A stretch of DNA of 64,000 nt from Pseudo-nitzschia pungens. Lineage: Eukaryota; Bacillariophyta; Bacillariophyceae; Bacillariales; Bacillariaceae. This document shows, piece after piece, positions 9,787 to 20,291 of this stretch. Both the position numbers and the translations under genes were made by a program. The notes under the pieces are model-generated. The model ran no database searches. It saw nothing but the letters and a program-made list of their open reading frames with translations, and was not told the DNA's origin. Location of the stretch: contig CM074766.1 of assembly GCA_037355855.1 (NCBI GenBank), forward strand, positions 62,001-126,000, given 5' to 3'. Numbering within the stretch: position 1 is the stretch's first letter; each line of letters starts with the position of its first letter.

Positions 9787-12396
9787 ATGAACTCTGCCCA
9801 TCGGAGGCATGCAGCGCAGCAGCAGCAGCAGCAACCAAAATCGACTTCCGACATCGGAGGGTCTCCGACGGCGGGAAAGTCCTCTTCGCATCGACGGCGT
9901 CGGACAAGCAACCACGATCGCTCTTCCGGGAGTCCATCACCCAATCCCAATCTTCATCCGGCACCGGACAGCAACAGCAAGAGCTCTCGGGGAGGTGGCA
10001 TCTGGTCGTATTTGGGCTTCCGAGGGAGGGACTCCGGGAGACACCGATCCGGACAGACCGGGGACACGCTGCTTCCCACCACCTACAAATACGATCAGCT
10101 GCAGTCTCCCTTGTCGTCAAAGAGAACGCCATCTCCCATCAAGAAACCCACACCCGCCGCGCTCCTCTGCGGCGGCAACTCCTTTCTGATGGGAGGCGTC
10201 GACAAGCGCCGGTTTCGCCGCAAGCCACGCTCCCTGGTCTACCGAATTTTTTGGTCCAGCCTCCCGCGGAGGCTCTTCGTGAGCTTTGGCCTGCTGTACC
10301 TCGCCGTCTACCGCGTTCTGGTGCCGTTTGGGAAATGGTGTCTGCGGGGATGGCAGAAGGAGAACGATGCATACGCGTACGACTCGGGTTCGGCTTCCGT
10401 TTGGGACTCCTGGGGATTTTCGAGATCGAGCAACCACGGAAAGGCCATCCTGGCGAGGCTGGAACACGACGAACGGTTTGAGTTTGCTCGAGATTTGGAT
10501 GCCTCGTTTGCGAAAAAGCTTCGAAACGAGCGAGAACGCTGGCGGAAACGCAGCGCCGCAAACGCAAAAGGGCAGCGGATGGACGACGACCAAAACACGG
10601 AGGATCTTTACGAGCCGCGGAGTTCGCTGCTGGAGGCCATTGCTCCGCTCTGGTACCACCGGTACGATCCTCCCGGAACGGTTTCGGCTGCTGTTGCTGC
10701 TGCTGCTGATGCCGCAGCTGGTGGTGGGGCCGAGGATGGTGATGGTGATAGTGATGGTGGGGAGGACGACGAAGTTCCGGCGGACGACGCCCACAACGAG
10801 AAAGAGAATGGCAACGAGAAAGGGGATACCAAAAACAGCAACAATGACGACGGAGCCGATGGCGACGACGCCGTGAACAAAGAGAATGGCCAGAAAGAGA
10901 ATGGAAACAAGGATGATGAAAATAACAACAGCAACAATGATGATGACGGAGCCGATGGTGACGACGCCATGAACAACCAAGGGGACGATGCGAGTCACAA
11001 CCGGATCCTTGCCGTGACCGGTGGCATTGCGAACGACAAGGACGTCGCCCCGGCCTCGACGCTCCTTCCCCTGCGGACCCTTCACAACCAGAGAGAGCTG
11101 GCCAAGGTCCACTCGTCGTGCGGCAAGAGCAATGGCAAGTCGCAACCTTCGACCACGCTCGTGGTCCAGACCAGCATCGATCGCCTGTGGATCCTCGGGG
11201 AGACCTGCGCCCATCGGTGGACGACCGATCCGATCGTAGCCGTGGTATTTGCGCCCTTGGGTTCTTCCGCTTCGCTCCTCGAAAAGCTGGACACCACCGC
11301 GGCGCACCTAGTGGAAACCTGTCCGCACCTGACCCTGGTTCGCTACGAAGCCGATGCCACCGAGAGCGAGCCCGGACGGTATCCCGTCAACCGGATGCGG
11401 AACGTAGGCCTCGACAGAGTCACCACCAGCCACGTTCTGACGATCGACGTCGACCTGGTTCCCTCCCGCGGTCTGGACCAACTCATTCGGGATCGCGTAT
11501 TCACGGTGCCCGCGAGTACAAAGACAAAGACAAAGACAAACACGAGCGGCAACAAACGCAACGACAAGGACGACCGACAAAAACATCCCCCAATGGCTCT
11601 GGTGGTCCCGGCCTTTGAGCGCAAGCCACCGAGCGAGTGCGACGACGCCCGGGACCAAGCTGCCTGTCTGTCGGCCTTTTTGCGGGCCGACGGGAGCTTT
11701 TTGCCGTCGACCTTTGCGGAACTCAAAGACTGCTACACCAAGGGCTCCAAGGACTGCGTCGTCTTTCAGAGCGAGTTCAACTGGGACGGACACTCGACGA
11801 CCCGATCGGAGGAATGGATCCACGAGCACTGGTACAACGACGAGAATGAGAATGAGAATGAAAACGAGGATGAAAATGAAACTGAAAACGAGAGCGAGAG
11901 CGAAACCGATGACAGAACCAAAAACAATGCCGATTCCAAGTCATCCGGTCCCCGATCCTTTCGCAAGATTGCCTGTTTCCACACTCCACGGTATGAGCCC
12001 TACGTCGTTCTGGAATGGTGTCCGCAAGAATCGCACTCGTCGTCGTCATCGTTGTCTTCTTCTTCCTCTTTTGTCGGAAACGAATCGCTCCTCCCGATCG
12101 CTCCGTATTACGACGAGCGCTTTTTCGGCTACGGCAAGAACAAGATCGAGCTGGTGAGCCACCTGCGCCGGTCCGGATACGAGTTCCGGGTCCTCCCGGA
12201 GGGATTCATCGTCCACAATCCCCACCCCGAATCCGCCACCAAGGAAACCTGGAACACCAACGGAGGCGACCAAAAACTCAAGCTCCACTCGACCATGGAC
12301 GCCCTCTACCAGACCTTTATGAAAGAACTCGACGGCAAGTACCACGAAATCCACGATTCCACGGTCAAGCTGTGCCGGGGGACGCACGGGCGATGA
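9787..12396 (+). CDS. GT49 (LARGE/B4GAT1-like) glycosyltransferase, type II membrane
   Basis: An 869-residue protein with an ATG start (TTCGCCATGA). The N-terminal 150 residues are Ser/Gln/Arg-rich and cytosolic, with a membrane anchor at about 160-185 (FVSFGLLYLAVYRVLVPF). A long acidic Asn/Asp/Gly/Glu-rich stem (about 290-400) follows. The lumenal catalytic domain has the GT49 signature order: RYPVNRMRNVGLD (about 531), the DxD-bearing LTIDVDLVPS (about 553), CFHTPRYEPYVVL (about 732), and YYDERFFGYGKNKIE with GYEFRVLPEGFIVHNPHP near the end. GT49 members transfer glucuronic acid or GlcNAc onto xylose- or galactose-type acceptors in the Golgi; the precise activity here is not known. Low-complexity inserts (Glu/Asn near 685-710, a Lys/Thr run near 580) fall between the conserved motifs. 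Confidence 0.88.
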   Translation: MNSAHRRHAAQQQQQQPKSTSDIGGSPTAGKSSSHRRRRTSNHDRSSGSPSPNPNLHPAPDSNSKSSRGGGIWSYLGFRGRDSGRHRSGQTGDTLLPTTYKYDQLQSPLSSKRTPSPIKKPTPAALLCGGNSFLMGGVDKRRFRRKPRSLVYRIFWSSLPRRLFVSFGLLYLAVYRVLVPFGKWCLRGWQKENDAYAYDSGSASVWDSWGFSRSSNHGKAILARLEHDERFEFARDLDASFAKKLRNERERWRKRSAANAKGQRMDDDQNTEDLYEPRSSLLEAIAPLWYHRYDPPGTVSAAVAAAADAAAGGGAEDGDGDSDGGEDDEVPADDAHNEKENGNEKGDTKNSNNDDGADGDDAVNKENGQKENGNKDDENNNSNNDDDGADGDDAMNNQGDDASHNRILAVTGGIANDKDVAPASTLLPLRTLHNQRELAKVHSSCGKSNGKSQPSTTLVVQTSIDRLWILGETCAHRWTTDPIVAVVFAPLGSSASLLEKLDTTAAHLVETCPHLTLVRYEADATESEPGRYPVNRMRNVGLDRVTTSHVLTIDVDLVPSRGLDQLIRDRVFTVPASTKTKTKTNTSGNKRNDKDDRQKHPPMALVVPAFERKPPSECDDARDQAACLSAFLRADGSFLPSTFAELKDCYTKGSKDCVVFQSEFNWDGHSTTRSEEWIHEHWYNDENENENENEDENETENESESETDDRTKNNADSKSSGPRSFRKIACFHTPRYEPYVVLEWCPQESHSSSSSLSSSSSFVGNESLLPIAPYYDERFFGYGKNKIELVSHLRRSGYEFRVLPEGFIVHNPHPESATKETWNTNGGDQKLKLHSTMDALYQTFMKELDGKYHEIHDSTVKLCRGTHGR

Positions 12397-14676
12397 TAAG
12401 ACTCGATACGAAACGAAACGAAACGAAACGAAACAAAACGATGTGGGTACGATAGGGTGTCCTACTACTAGTAGCAGCAATGCGAAACGAAGGGGAACGG
12501 ACAGGGGGGGGCGAAGACAAGCCTCCGCAATCGATCCGTCAATTCGTGGAATGAATATCCCGGCGAGCGAGATGCGCATCATCGTTTCGAGAGGAGAACC
12601 AACCTCAGGGGCAACGCAAGCCAGGTTGAGACCGGACAACGCGAAATTGCGATCGAGATCGCGCATCGGTTCGAAACGAAAGTTTTGCCACGCGTAGCGG
12701 ACGTTGCGACTTTGCCGCGGCGCGTGATTTCGGTTGCGCCCCGCCGCCACCGCGAAAGGGATATCGGTAGACGGATTCTCGCGGGTCTTTTTGAAAAACG
12801 CACACCCGCAAATCGTTTGTTTGCGATTTGGCCGCAGCTGTCATTGGCAGGAGTTCCCAACCAAAAGCACTCCTTCGAAGGCACGGGTGCAGGTAATGAC
12901 GATGACTGTTATTGCAACGAATGGAAATGAAATGAAATGAAATGAATCCATCCATCCATCCATCCATCGATCCATCAATCAAGAATGGGGAAATCAGGTT
13001 TCGATGGATAGATAACGACACTGGGAAACACTATTATTGCCCCGAGTCAATGCCGGTGTTCCGACCGACGCATTCGACCGACGCAGAGATCCAAACAGAA
13101 CAAAATAATTCGAAGCGTTATGCATTATAGCATGAAAGTAGACGTCTTCTATTATGTTATTATTATAGTACACGTACCGTTATACAGGTAGAAATGAGAA
13201 ATAATTCTCAAAAGATGCGATTTCCACTCCCCCAAGACGAAACTAGATTCCATTGCATTGCATCCCATGGCATCGTGTTGCTGGAATAGGAAGGATGCAT
13301 GTATAATATTTTTATGAAGTAAGTACTATGTATGCATGTAATATTGTAGTAAAATGCACTTCGTAATCTCCAATTGACTACGAATAAGGTTTACTTTCAG
13401 TTCTATTCGCATTGGCAAACCTTCTCGTTTTCTGTTATTGCTGGATACGTACCGTATACATACACGTACGTGTAGAGTATTATTAATACTATAATATTAT
13501 TGATATATTGATACGTAAAAAGTATTCAGTGATTCATTCATTCATAGTATCGTTATCTTAATGTCTCTACAATACGGTACATTGGTTGCCTGTCTTTGTC
13601 GACCGCTAGAGCAGACCGGCACGCCAAGTGATAGATGCGATGCGATGCCGTGCTGTGTACGATGCACGATTTATAAGACATACAATGTGCGATGCAATGG
13701 TTGCTGTCGGTGTTGGTTCGCCCCTGCTTGCTGGCTCGCACAAAAGTCCCTTCCCGAAAGACCACAGATGCTCTGTTGGTTTCCCGACAGATCAACGCAA
13801 CACATCACCCGCGTCGGTACGATACGACACAACGTCGTGGTAGATAGATTCGGACCACGATTTCCGACCCGACCCGACCCGACCCGCTTGCCACGAAGCA
13901 AGCGGAAGCGGCAAGCGGCACTTCCTTTTCGGTACTGTATTTCATTCCTTTGTTTCATTGTTCGGTCCCGTCCGCTACCCGATTGCGGTTCGGAATGAAT
14001 GAATACCAGTGCCGTATGTTCTTTGGCTGCATTGCATTGCGTTTGTTTCATTCGCTTCCATTCGATTTCATTTTCATTTTTATTCCAGGTATTATGGCAA
14101 TTCCGTTCCATTCCATTCCACAATTCAATTGGAATACAAATCCATTCCAATCCCCCCCCCCCCCGTTTGTTACGCACACGTACCACGGCACAAACGAACG
14201 CGTAGCAGTGACAATGATGATACCGATACGATCCGCATGGCACTCGCACTGGCACTCGCATTCGCACTCTACCTGTACTCATAGTCATAGTCATAGTCGT
14301 ACTCATAGTCATACACGTACCATGCCCCAGTTGTTGGCGCTGGCGCGATCCAATCTCACCCGACTCGCACAGCAAAGCACAGCAAAGCAACGCATCCGCT
14401 TCGCGTGTTGTGTTTTGCGCCTCGATAGATCTCTTGATGATCGTTTGGTGGAACCGACACGACCCGGCTCCAAAGTTTCGTTTTCGTTTCGTTTTCGCTT
14501 TCATTTTCGTTTCTTTTCTATTCCCATCTAGTATGAGTACACGTATTTTGATGACTGAAAACACGATCCCATCCCATCCCATCCCATCCCATCCCATCCG
14601 ATCAAACTATAACTACATACCCAAGTGGTTGTTCTCTCCCGATTCCCATTTCGTTTCGTTTGGATTGATATTTCTC
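12397..14676. other. intergenic, microsatellite-rich
   Basis: No gene could be supported. There are (ATGAA)n and (ATCC)n repeats at 12,925-12,975, a C12 tract near 14,152, and ATCCC pentamers at 14,566-14,600. Frames of 200-300 codons on the minus strand begin at TTG or run through these repeats and carry no domain. Confidence 0.55.
12405..12440 (+). repeat. AAACG pentanucleotide repeat in 3' flank
   Basis: GAAACGAAACGAAACGAAAC begins nine bases after the GT49 stop codon, so it is probably transcribed in the 3' UTR. A similar short GAACGAAACGAAACG run follows the stop of the TspO-like gene at 48,787. Confidence 0.75.
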
Positions 14677-16131
14677 CTATCGCGATTTCGATTTCGATTT
14701 CGATGTCGATTTCGATTTCGATCTCGGGCGGTAAAAGAGCATAATCTCGTCTTCGTCGTTCTCCGGTTCCTCGTAGTAGTTTCGATTCGAGTATGGCGAT
14801 TGCTGGTAGTCCGGGGGAGCCATTTTCTTGGGAAACGTCGAAATCTCCGTGGGAATGGGCTTGTGATGGCGTGGGTGGCGAGAGGATTCGGGATCTTCCG
14901 GTTCGACGTAGACGTTGCGCTTGTTGCTATTGTTGTTGTTGTTGTTGCTATTGTTGCTATTGTTGTTGCCGTGGAGTGCCCGGACTGCTTGGGGCGATCT
15001 GGGCCGATGATTGTTCCAACAAGACGATTTTGATTTGCCAAACCAATCGCAGCTGTTGTTGTTGTTGTTGTTGTTGTTGTTGTAGTTTGCCTTCTGCTGC
15101 TGGTGCTGGAGCTGCGCCTGGATTGCGGCGTGGGCTCTCTGTTCGAGCGCCCTCTGTCGGAGAGACCGGGCATCGAGAATCACCGATCCGCCGGATTGCT
15201 CGGCACAAGCCACCGATTCGACTTGTCCGCAGCAGTAATCCAGCAAGTCTCCCTCGTGGCCGAGGCGTGCCACGGCAATCGCTGCGTCTCTGTGTCTGTC
15301 TCTGTGATTGGAATTGGAATTGTAGTTGGAATTGGAATTGTAGTTGGAATTGGAATTGTAGTTGGAATTGTAGTTGGAATTGGAATTGTAGTTGGAATTG
15401 GAATTGCCTCTGTAATTGCAACACGTAGTATTCATATTCCTATTCGCATTCATATTCGCATTCGCATTCGCATTGCTGTGATTGGCCTTGGTCGAATTGT
15501 AGTGATATTGGTGCTGCTCCTGCTGCTGCCTGCGAATCGGATCCACCTCGAGTTCCAGCCACTGGGGCTCTCCCGAGGGTCCCGTTTCGACGAGCGAATT
15601 TTCACGGTGGATCGAAAAGGCGTCAAAGCTGGAATTGTAGTCGTAGAGTCCGGCGGGCTGGGGAATCGAAATGTACGGCCGATTCCTTTGCGAATCTTTG
15701 TGGTTGTCGTTGTCGTTGTCTTGGTGTTGTTGTTGTTGTTCCGTTGGGAGTTGTTGTTGTTGTTGTTGTTGTTGCTGTTGTTGTTTCGCTTTCGATTCCG
15801 ACATCGAAGAGGAGGAGGATTCTTCGGCGCACGTCAGTGATTCGACGCGTTCAAAGACATAGTCCAAGACATCGGGCTCGGTCCTCCTTTCCAGAGCGAG
15901 AGACTTGGTATCGCGGGGTTGACAAAAGGCGTTCTCCGCAAAGGTGAAGAAGCGATCCACCACGTCGGGGGATTTGGGGCCGGGGTTCGAGTTCCACTTG
16001 GGGTTCGGCTTAGACTTAGAGTTGCGTGTGGTGTTTGTGTTGGTGTTTGTGGTGGGAGTTTTTGTCATTGCCGATGTCATTGTCATTGCCGTTGGCGTTG
16101 GCGTTGTGGCTGTAGCCATGGTCATGGTCAT
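14677..16131 (-). CDS. Asn/Gln/Ser-rich protein with duplicated LDY..VES.xCAE motif
   Basis: The frame is open from 16218, but that codon is TTG. The first in-frame ATGs are at 16131, 16125 and 16119, giving about 484 residues; an upstream exon cannot be excluded, since a separate ATG frame at 16439-16215 is also Asn/Lys-rich. Function not recognised. A non-repetitive segment near the N-terminus contains VVDRFFTFAENAFCQ and DVLDYVFERVESLTCAEES. A related DLLDYCCGQVESVACAEQS occurs about 200 residues later, so the conserved unit is duplicated. Between and after them are polyQ, an (NSNSNY) region encoded by an 18-nt minisatellite, and further poly-Asn. No signal peptide or membrane segment is evident; an intracellular scaffold-like or disordered protein is inference. 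Confidence 0.6.
   Translation of the reverse strand: MTMTMATATTPTPTAMTMTSAMTKTPTTNTNTNTTRNSKSKPNPKWNSNPGPKSPDVVDRFFTFAENAFCQPRDTKSLALERRTEPDVLDYVFERVESLTCAEESSSSSMSESKAKQQQQQQQQQQQLPTEQQQQHQDNDNDNHKDSQRNRPYISIPQPAGLYDYNSSFDAFSIHRENSLVETGPSGEPQWLELEVDPIRRQQQEQHQYHYNSTKANHSNANANANMNANRNMNTTCCNYRGNSNSNYNSNSNYNSNYNSNSNYNSNSNYNSNSNHRDRHRDAAIAVARLGHEGDLLDYCCGQVESVACAEQSGGSVILDARSLRQRALEQRAHAAIQAQLQHQQQKANYNNNNNNNNNSCDWFGKSKSSCWNNHRPRSPQAVRALHGNNNSNNSNNNNNNSNKRNVYVEPEDPESSRHPRHHKPIPTEISTFPKKMAPPDYQQSPYSNRNYYEEPENDEDEIMLFYRPRSKSKSTSKSKSKSR
15305..15412 (-). repeat. in-frame minisatellite encoding NSNSNY
   Basis: On the plus strand TTGGAATTGGAATTGTAG units of 12 and 18 nt alternate. They stay in phase and encode Asn-Ser-Asn-Tyr repeats of the minus-strand gene. 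Confidence 0.85.
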
Positions 16132-18336
16132 GGTCACGGTTCGAATGGAACTGGAATTAGAATTGGAATCCAAACAAGAAGAAGAAGAAGAAAAGAGAAA
16201 TTCTTCTTCGACTCTCAAGAAGCGAGAGTCGTCACTGCAAATCTGGGTGCGAAGCAGCTATTCCAATTGTTCCAATTGATCCAATTGTTCCAATTGCTCC
16301 TGCAGTTGTTGTCGTTGTCCTTGTCCTTCTTTTTCTTCTTCTTATTGCTGTTGTTGTTCTTGTTGTTCTTAGTGCTGTTGTTCTTTCTGTAGTTGCCTCG
16401 ATCTGTTAGACCCTTGCGTTTCGTGGTTGATCCTGGCATATAAGTACTAGTACGATACTCGTACTCTTACAATAAGGCTACGGTAGTCCAAGTCGAAGAC
16501 AAAAGCAGTCAACCCTGCGATGATGCTTGATACTCAATACTGAATGAATACAAGTAGCCTAAGGTTACCGTATTACCTTACTGCCTTGATACGAAGTAAC
16601 CTTACTGGTTGATACTTCGTACTTGATACTCGATACTCGATGCTTTTGATGATACTCGTATCCGCAAGGTTACTCGTAAGATTACCGTACAGTAATTACC
16701 AGTCCGAGCACAAGTATCACGGTTGCATTGCCAGGACGGGTCCGTTCCTGGAGCAGCGATGTCACACATGTATGGTACGGGAGTTTGATGAACGGTAACT
16801 TACGCGTACAAGCAAGGTTACTCGCAGTTTTGGATGGATACTCGATACTCGATACTCGATCGCCCCGTCGACAAAGGGCGGAACGCAACGAACCGGAGGC
16901 GCAATTCCTTCTTTGGGTTTCTGCCGCCGACTTTGTCGGGCTCGGTGGAACCCGAAGCGTGTCACGGAAAACGGAGGCAAAGACTCCGATGCGGACTTGA
17001 ACGAACAAATTTTCATGTGTGTATCATAAAATCTTACTCCAATTGACATTCCTGCGCACGAAACCGAGGCGGTCGGCATCTCACGTGCCGATCCGTGTCG
17101 CGAGCTTGGCGGGAGGCGCGGTCTCCAAAAAATACGGTAAGGTAACCTTACTTTACTTCGAGTAGTAAGTTAATTAAGGTTACCAGTGCTCGTACCGGTA
17201 CTGGACGTATGGTAAGATTGACTAATACCTGTAGCGTAGTTTACTGTACAGTAATCATACCGCATTCGTACCGGTAATTCCTAATTTGTACGAACCCAAC
17301 AACCCGCGCGCTAGGCCACAAAATTGATTGAGATTGATTTCTTGATTGCTTGCTTGCTTGCTTGATTGATGAGAGAACAGTGGTCATCCGTCCTCGGGTT
17401 TTTCTAGATGAGTTAGTGTTGTGATGAGGTGAGAGAATTCATTCATCAATCAACAATAAGAAGGGCGTACAGTAGAGCTCTACTAACCGTAAGTTACATG
17501 GTAATAGCGTACAGTACTGATACGAAGAATACTAATGAGCGAACTGCTGCGTATCCTTATTCTTTTTGCTCGTGTCCAGCTCGTGTCACGAGTCAGGATA
17601 TACGATGTAATACGTACCGTACGTACGAAGTACTGTATGACAGTACGGTACCGTAAGATACCGTACGAGTAATTATTTTAGAGTTAAAGTTCATTCTGGT
17701 TTCGAGAGAGGCATTCCCATGATGAATGATGAATGATGACAGGAGGGGGAAGGTTGAACTTGTCCGCCAAACGATGATCCGATTGAGATTACGAGTAAGG
17801 CCTTAAGGTTTACCTTACGACTAAGATCTTAACCACGGTACGGTACTAAGGCTACCAGTACAAGTTCAATTAAACCTTACTCGTACCTACGGGTAAGTAA
17901 ACCTTACTCGTACTCGTATTTTTTTTAGATTGTTGTGGGTTGTGAATTAGTAACTTACCGTAGTGATTTTAGGATTTTTCTTTCCTGGAGTGACATCGAC
18001 ATGCAACATGCAACATGGTGTAGAAAATGATATCCTGCCCACGTACGGTACGGAAATTACGGTACAGTAATCTTATGATTGTAGTATCTCTCATCTTGAC
18101 CGTCGAGTGATCAAATAATAATCGTCGACCTACCGGTAGAGAAAAGCAGAACACTCCAACTAACCAACAAATATTTATGGTACCAGCACACACATCGATA
18201 GATGTTACGCTAGTCATAACCTTACTTCGAGGATCGAGACCAACTCAACCACTGGAAAGCGCACCATCAGAAAGCAGCTGAAACAACAAACAACAAACAA
18301 CACACAACACACAACACACAACACACAGGAAGAAAA
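16132..18336. other. intergenic, rich in GTAAGGTTAC-type words
   Basis: No gene recognised across 2.2 kb. The stretch is dense in short GTA/TAC words: AAGGTTAC or its complement at about 16,564, 16,600, 16,670, 16,820, 17,140 and 17,175, TACGAAGTA at 16,590 and 17,625, and GATACTCGATACTCGATAC near 16,845. The last 60 bases before 18337 are an ACACAAC repeat that probably lies in the leader of the acetyltransferase gene. Confidence 0.55.
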
Positions 18337-19245
18337 ATGGCAGCGATGTCGTCACAAAGAACATTCACCATCCACAAAACCCGTTCGTCCGAGGCTCACT
18401 CCTACTATCGCAAAGGACCCACCAATTCTGTCATTGGCCTGACACTCTTGTTCCTGGTTGCAATCCTCTCAACGGGTTGCGAGGCACTCAGCAGTCCGGC
18501 GGCCTCCAAAGCAAACGCAAAAGCAAACACAAACGCAAACACAAAATGCGACGACACGAGCGCGAATGGCATCCAGATACGCCTCGCCAACATTCTCGAC
18601 AACGCCTCGGAGCGGGAATCACTCCAGACCTGCCGCAGGACGGCCTTTTCACCCGACAAGCAAAACTGGCTCAACAGCGAGCGGGATTTCGTCAATGCGC
18701 AGAGCGTCCTCGACCGAAAGCACCTCTGCGTGCTGGCGGTCGACACCCAAACGAACGAAATCGTCGGGAGTGCCGATCTCTACAACCGCAAAAACAGCAG
18801 CAACAACAAGGGCACCAACACGATTCTCAATGTTTTCGTGAGACCGGATCAGCGCGGCAGGGGCATCGGAAGGAGGCTCATGGTCGAAGGCATCGAGGAC
18901 GTTCTCGTGCCCTTGCTGGAGGAGCCCAACGCCAAGCTGCTGCGAGACGACGACCAAAATCAAAATCAAAACCAAAACCAGTTCGATATCGAAAACGACT
19001 CGTTGCAGCAACGACAACAGCAACAACAACAACAACAACAGCAACAACAACAGCAACAGCAACAGCAACAGGCCGTTCTGACGCTGGACGTCTACACACA
19101 AAACAAACCCGCCATCGAACTCTACCTCAAGCTGGGGTACGAGCCGGCCTCGGCCGTGCACGCGGGGACGCTTGGACTCGCCAGGGCCATCAATGCCAAC
19201 CTGGTCGTCACCCTGACCAAGACGGTAGTGGCCCCAAAGGCCTAG
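18337..19245 (+). CDS. GNAT-family N-acetyltransferase with polyQ insert
   Basis: A 302-residue protein with an ATG in the context AGAAAAATGG. Residues about 31-53 (SVIGLTLLFLVAILSTGCEAL) are a signal peptide or anchor, so the enzyme is expected in the secretory route or, after ER passage, in the plastid; no clear ASAFAP-type site is seen. The GNAT fold follows: IQIRLAN (about 77), LCVLAVD..NEIVGSADLY, TNTILNVFVRPDQRGRGIGRRLM (acetyl-CoA loop RGRGIG, about 174-180), and TLDVYTQNKPAIELYLKLGYEP (final strand-helix). Between the acetyl-CoA helix and the NKPAIELY segment sit a QNQNQN run and about 23 glutamines, positioned in a loop. The substrate cannot be told from sequence. Confidence 0.88.
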   Translation: MAAMSSQRTFTIHKTRSSEAHSYYRKGPTNSVIGLTLLFLVAILSTGCEALSSPAASKANAKANTNANTKCDDTSANGIQIRLANILDNASERESLQTCRRTAFSPDKQNWLNSERDFVNAQSVLDRKHLCVLAVDTQTNEIVGSADLYNRKNSSNNKGTNTILNVFVRPDQRGRGIGRRLMVEGIEDVLVPLLEEPNAKLLRDDDQNQNQNQNQFDIENDSLQQRQQQQQQQQQQQQQQQQQQQAVLTLDVYTQNKPAIELYLKLGYEPASAVHAGTLGLARAINANLVVTLTKTVVAPKA

Positions 19246-20291
19246 TACCTAGTGGCGTAGCTAGCTAACGCAGAAACCAAGTTGGTACTACCACTAGTAC
19301 TACTACTAGTACTACTACCAGTACTACTACTAGTACTACACGTACTCGTTCTGCCGTCGAGTCTCAATTGGTTGCGAACTACTAGCCAGTCAGCCAGCCA
19401 GTCAGCAAACAAGCCACATAGCTGACGGTGAGCGAGGGATGCAATGGGGAAAACCAACCAAATTATAATAACAATTATGCCACGCAATAAATACAGTAAT
19501 CATAGATCCCGCAATCATCGAGCCCCTCCACCGCTTCCCGCATTCCGACTCACGTCCATGCAAAGCGAATGGGGAAGCCATCGAAGCAATTGCTTGCTTG
19601 CTTGTTTCCTCGTTCATCGCGATGCCATGCCACGCCGTGCGACAACACCGGGATAAAAGCAAGGGGACGCAGCATGCATACTGTACGCGGGGAGTAGCGA
19701 ATGGAGACGTCTCGGCGAACCAGCCTAGCCAGCAGTCCAACCAAAAAATACAAAGAATGAATCATAACAATGATGAATACAAAGAATGAATCACAACAAT
19801 GATGATAACAACGATCGTGATACAAATACTACTGCTACCCGTACGAACCCGAACACCGAACGGCAATGCTATGCAATGCAACAGCGTGTTTCGTGTGGAA
19901 TGCGGTATCCACCCGCACCAACAAGTAGTAGTAGTAGTAGTAACCTTAGTAGCAATAGTATTCCAAACCAATTTCCCTTGCGGTTTGCCACAACGTGACA
20001 AAACCTTTTTTTCGAGATGTCGTTATAGTTTTTGGTATGACAATAGTATTCTTTAAACAAGTACTAGTACTTCGTAATTAACATTTGAGTGACACCACGA
20101 TGAGTTACGGATACGATAGTCTGGGCTTGCCTGGATTTGCAGTCCGAAACGACTGGTGGTGCTGGTCTGTTCACAAACACAGACGCAGACACAACCGATT
20201 CGGGACTCTCAATAGTTGAGGCTGCAAACGAGCAAACCAACCAGGACTGTGTGAGTTCGAGAAACGAGAAGACAAAACGCTTGCATTTCGT
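19246..20291. other. intergenic with ACTAGT microsatellite
   Basis: No gene supported. A 12-nt ACTACTACTAGT-type array lies at 19,282-19,336, 40 bases past the acetyltransferase stop. GTAGTAGTAG followed by TAACCTTAG is at about 19,925-19,945, and TACTTCGTA near 20,070. Confidence 0.55.
19282..19336. repeat. ACTACTACTAGT array
   Basis: Four to five imperfect 12-nt units containing the palindrome ACTAGT. Similar clusters occur at 2.1-3.0, 24.0-24.1 and 52.38-52.42 kb. Confidence 0.8.

Noticed and set aside
13671..14597. 308-codon minus-strand frame
   Set aside because: It runs through ATCCC and other simple repeats, reads GWDGMGWDG and MTMSTTMTM, and has no ordered domain; a shadow of repetitive DNA.
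16215..16439. Upstream exon of the Asn/Gln-rich gene
   Set aside because: It has a true ATG and similar composition, but no convincing donor was found that joins it in frame; left as a possibility in that entry.
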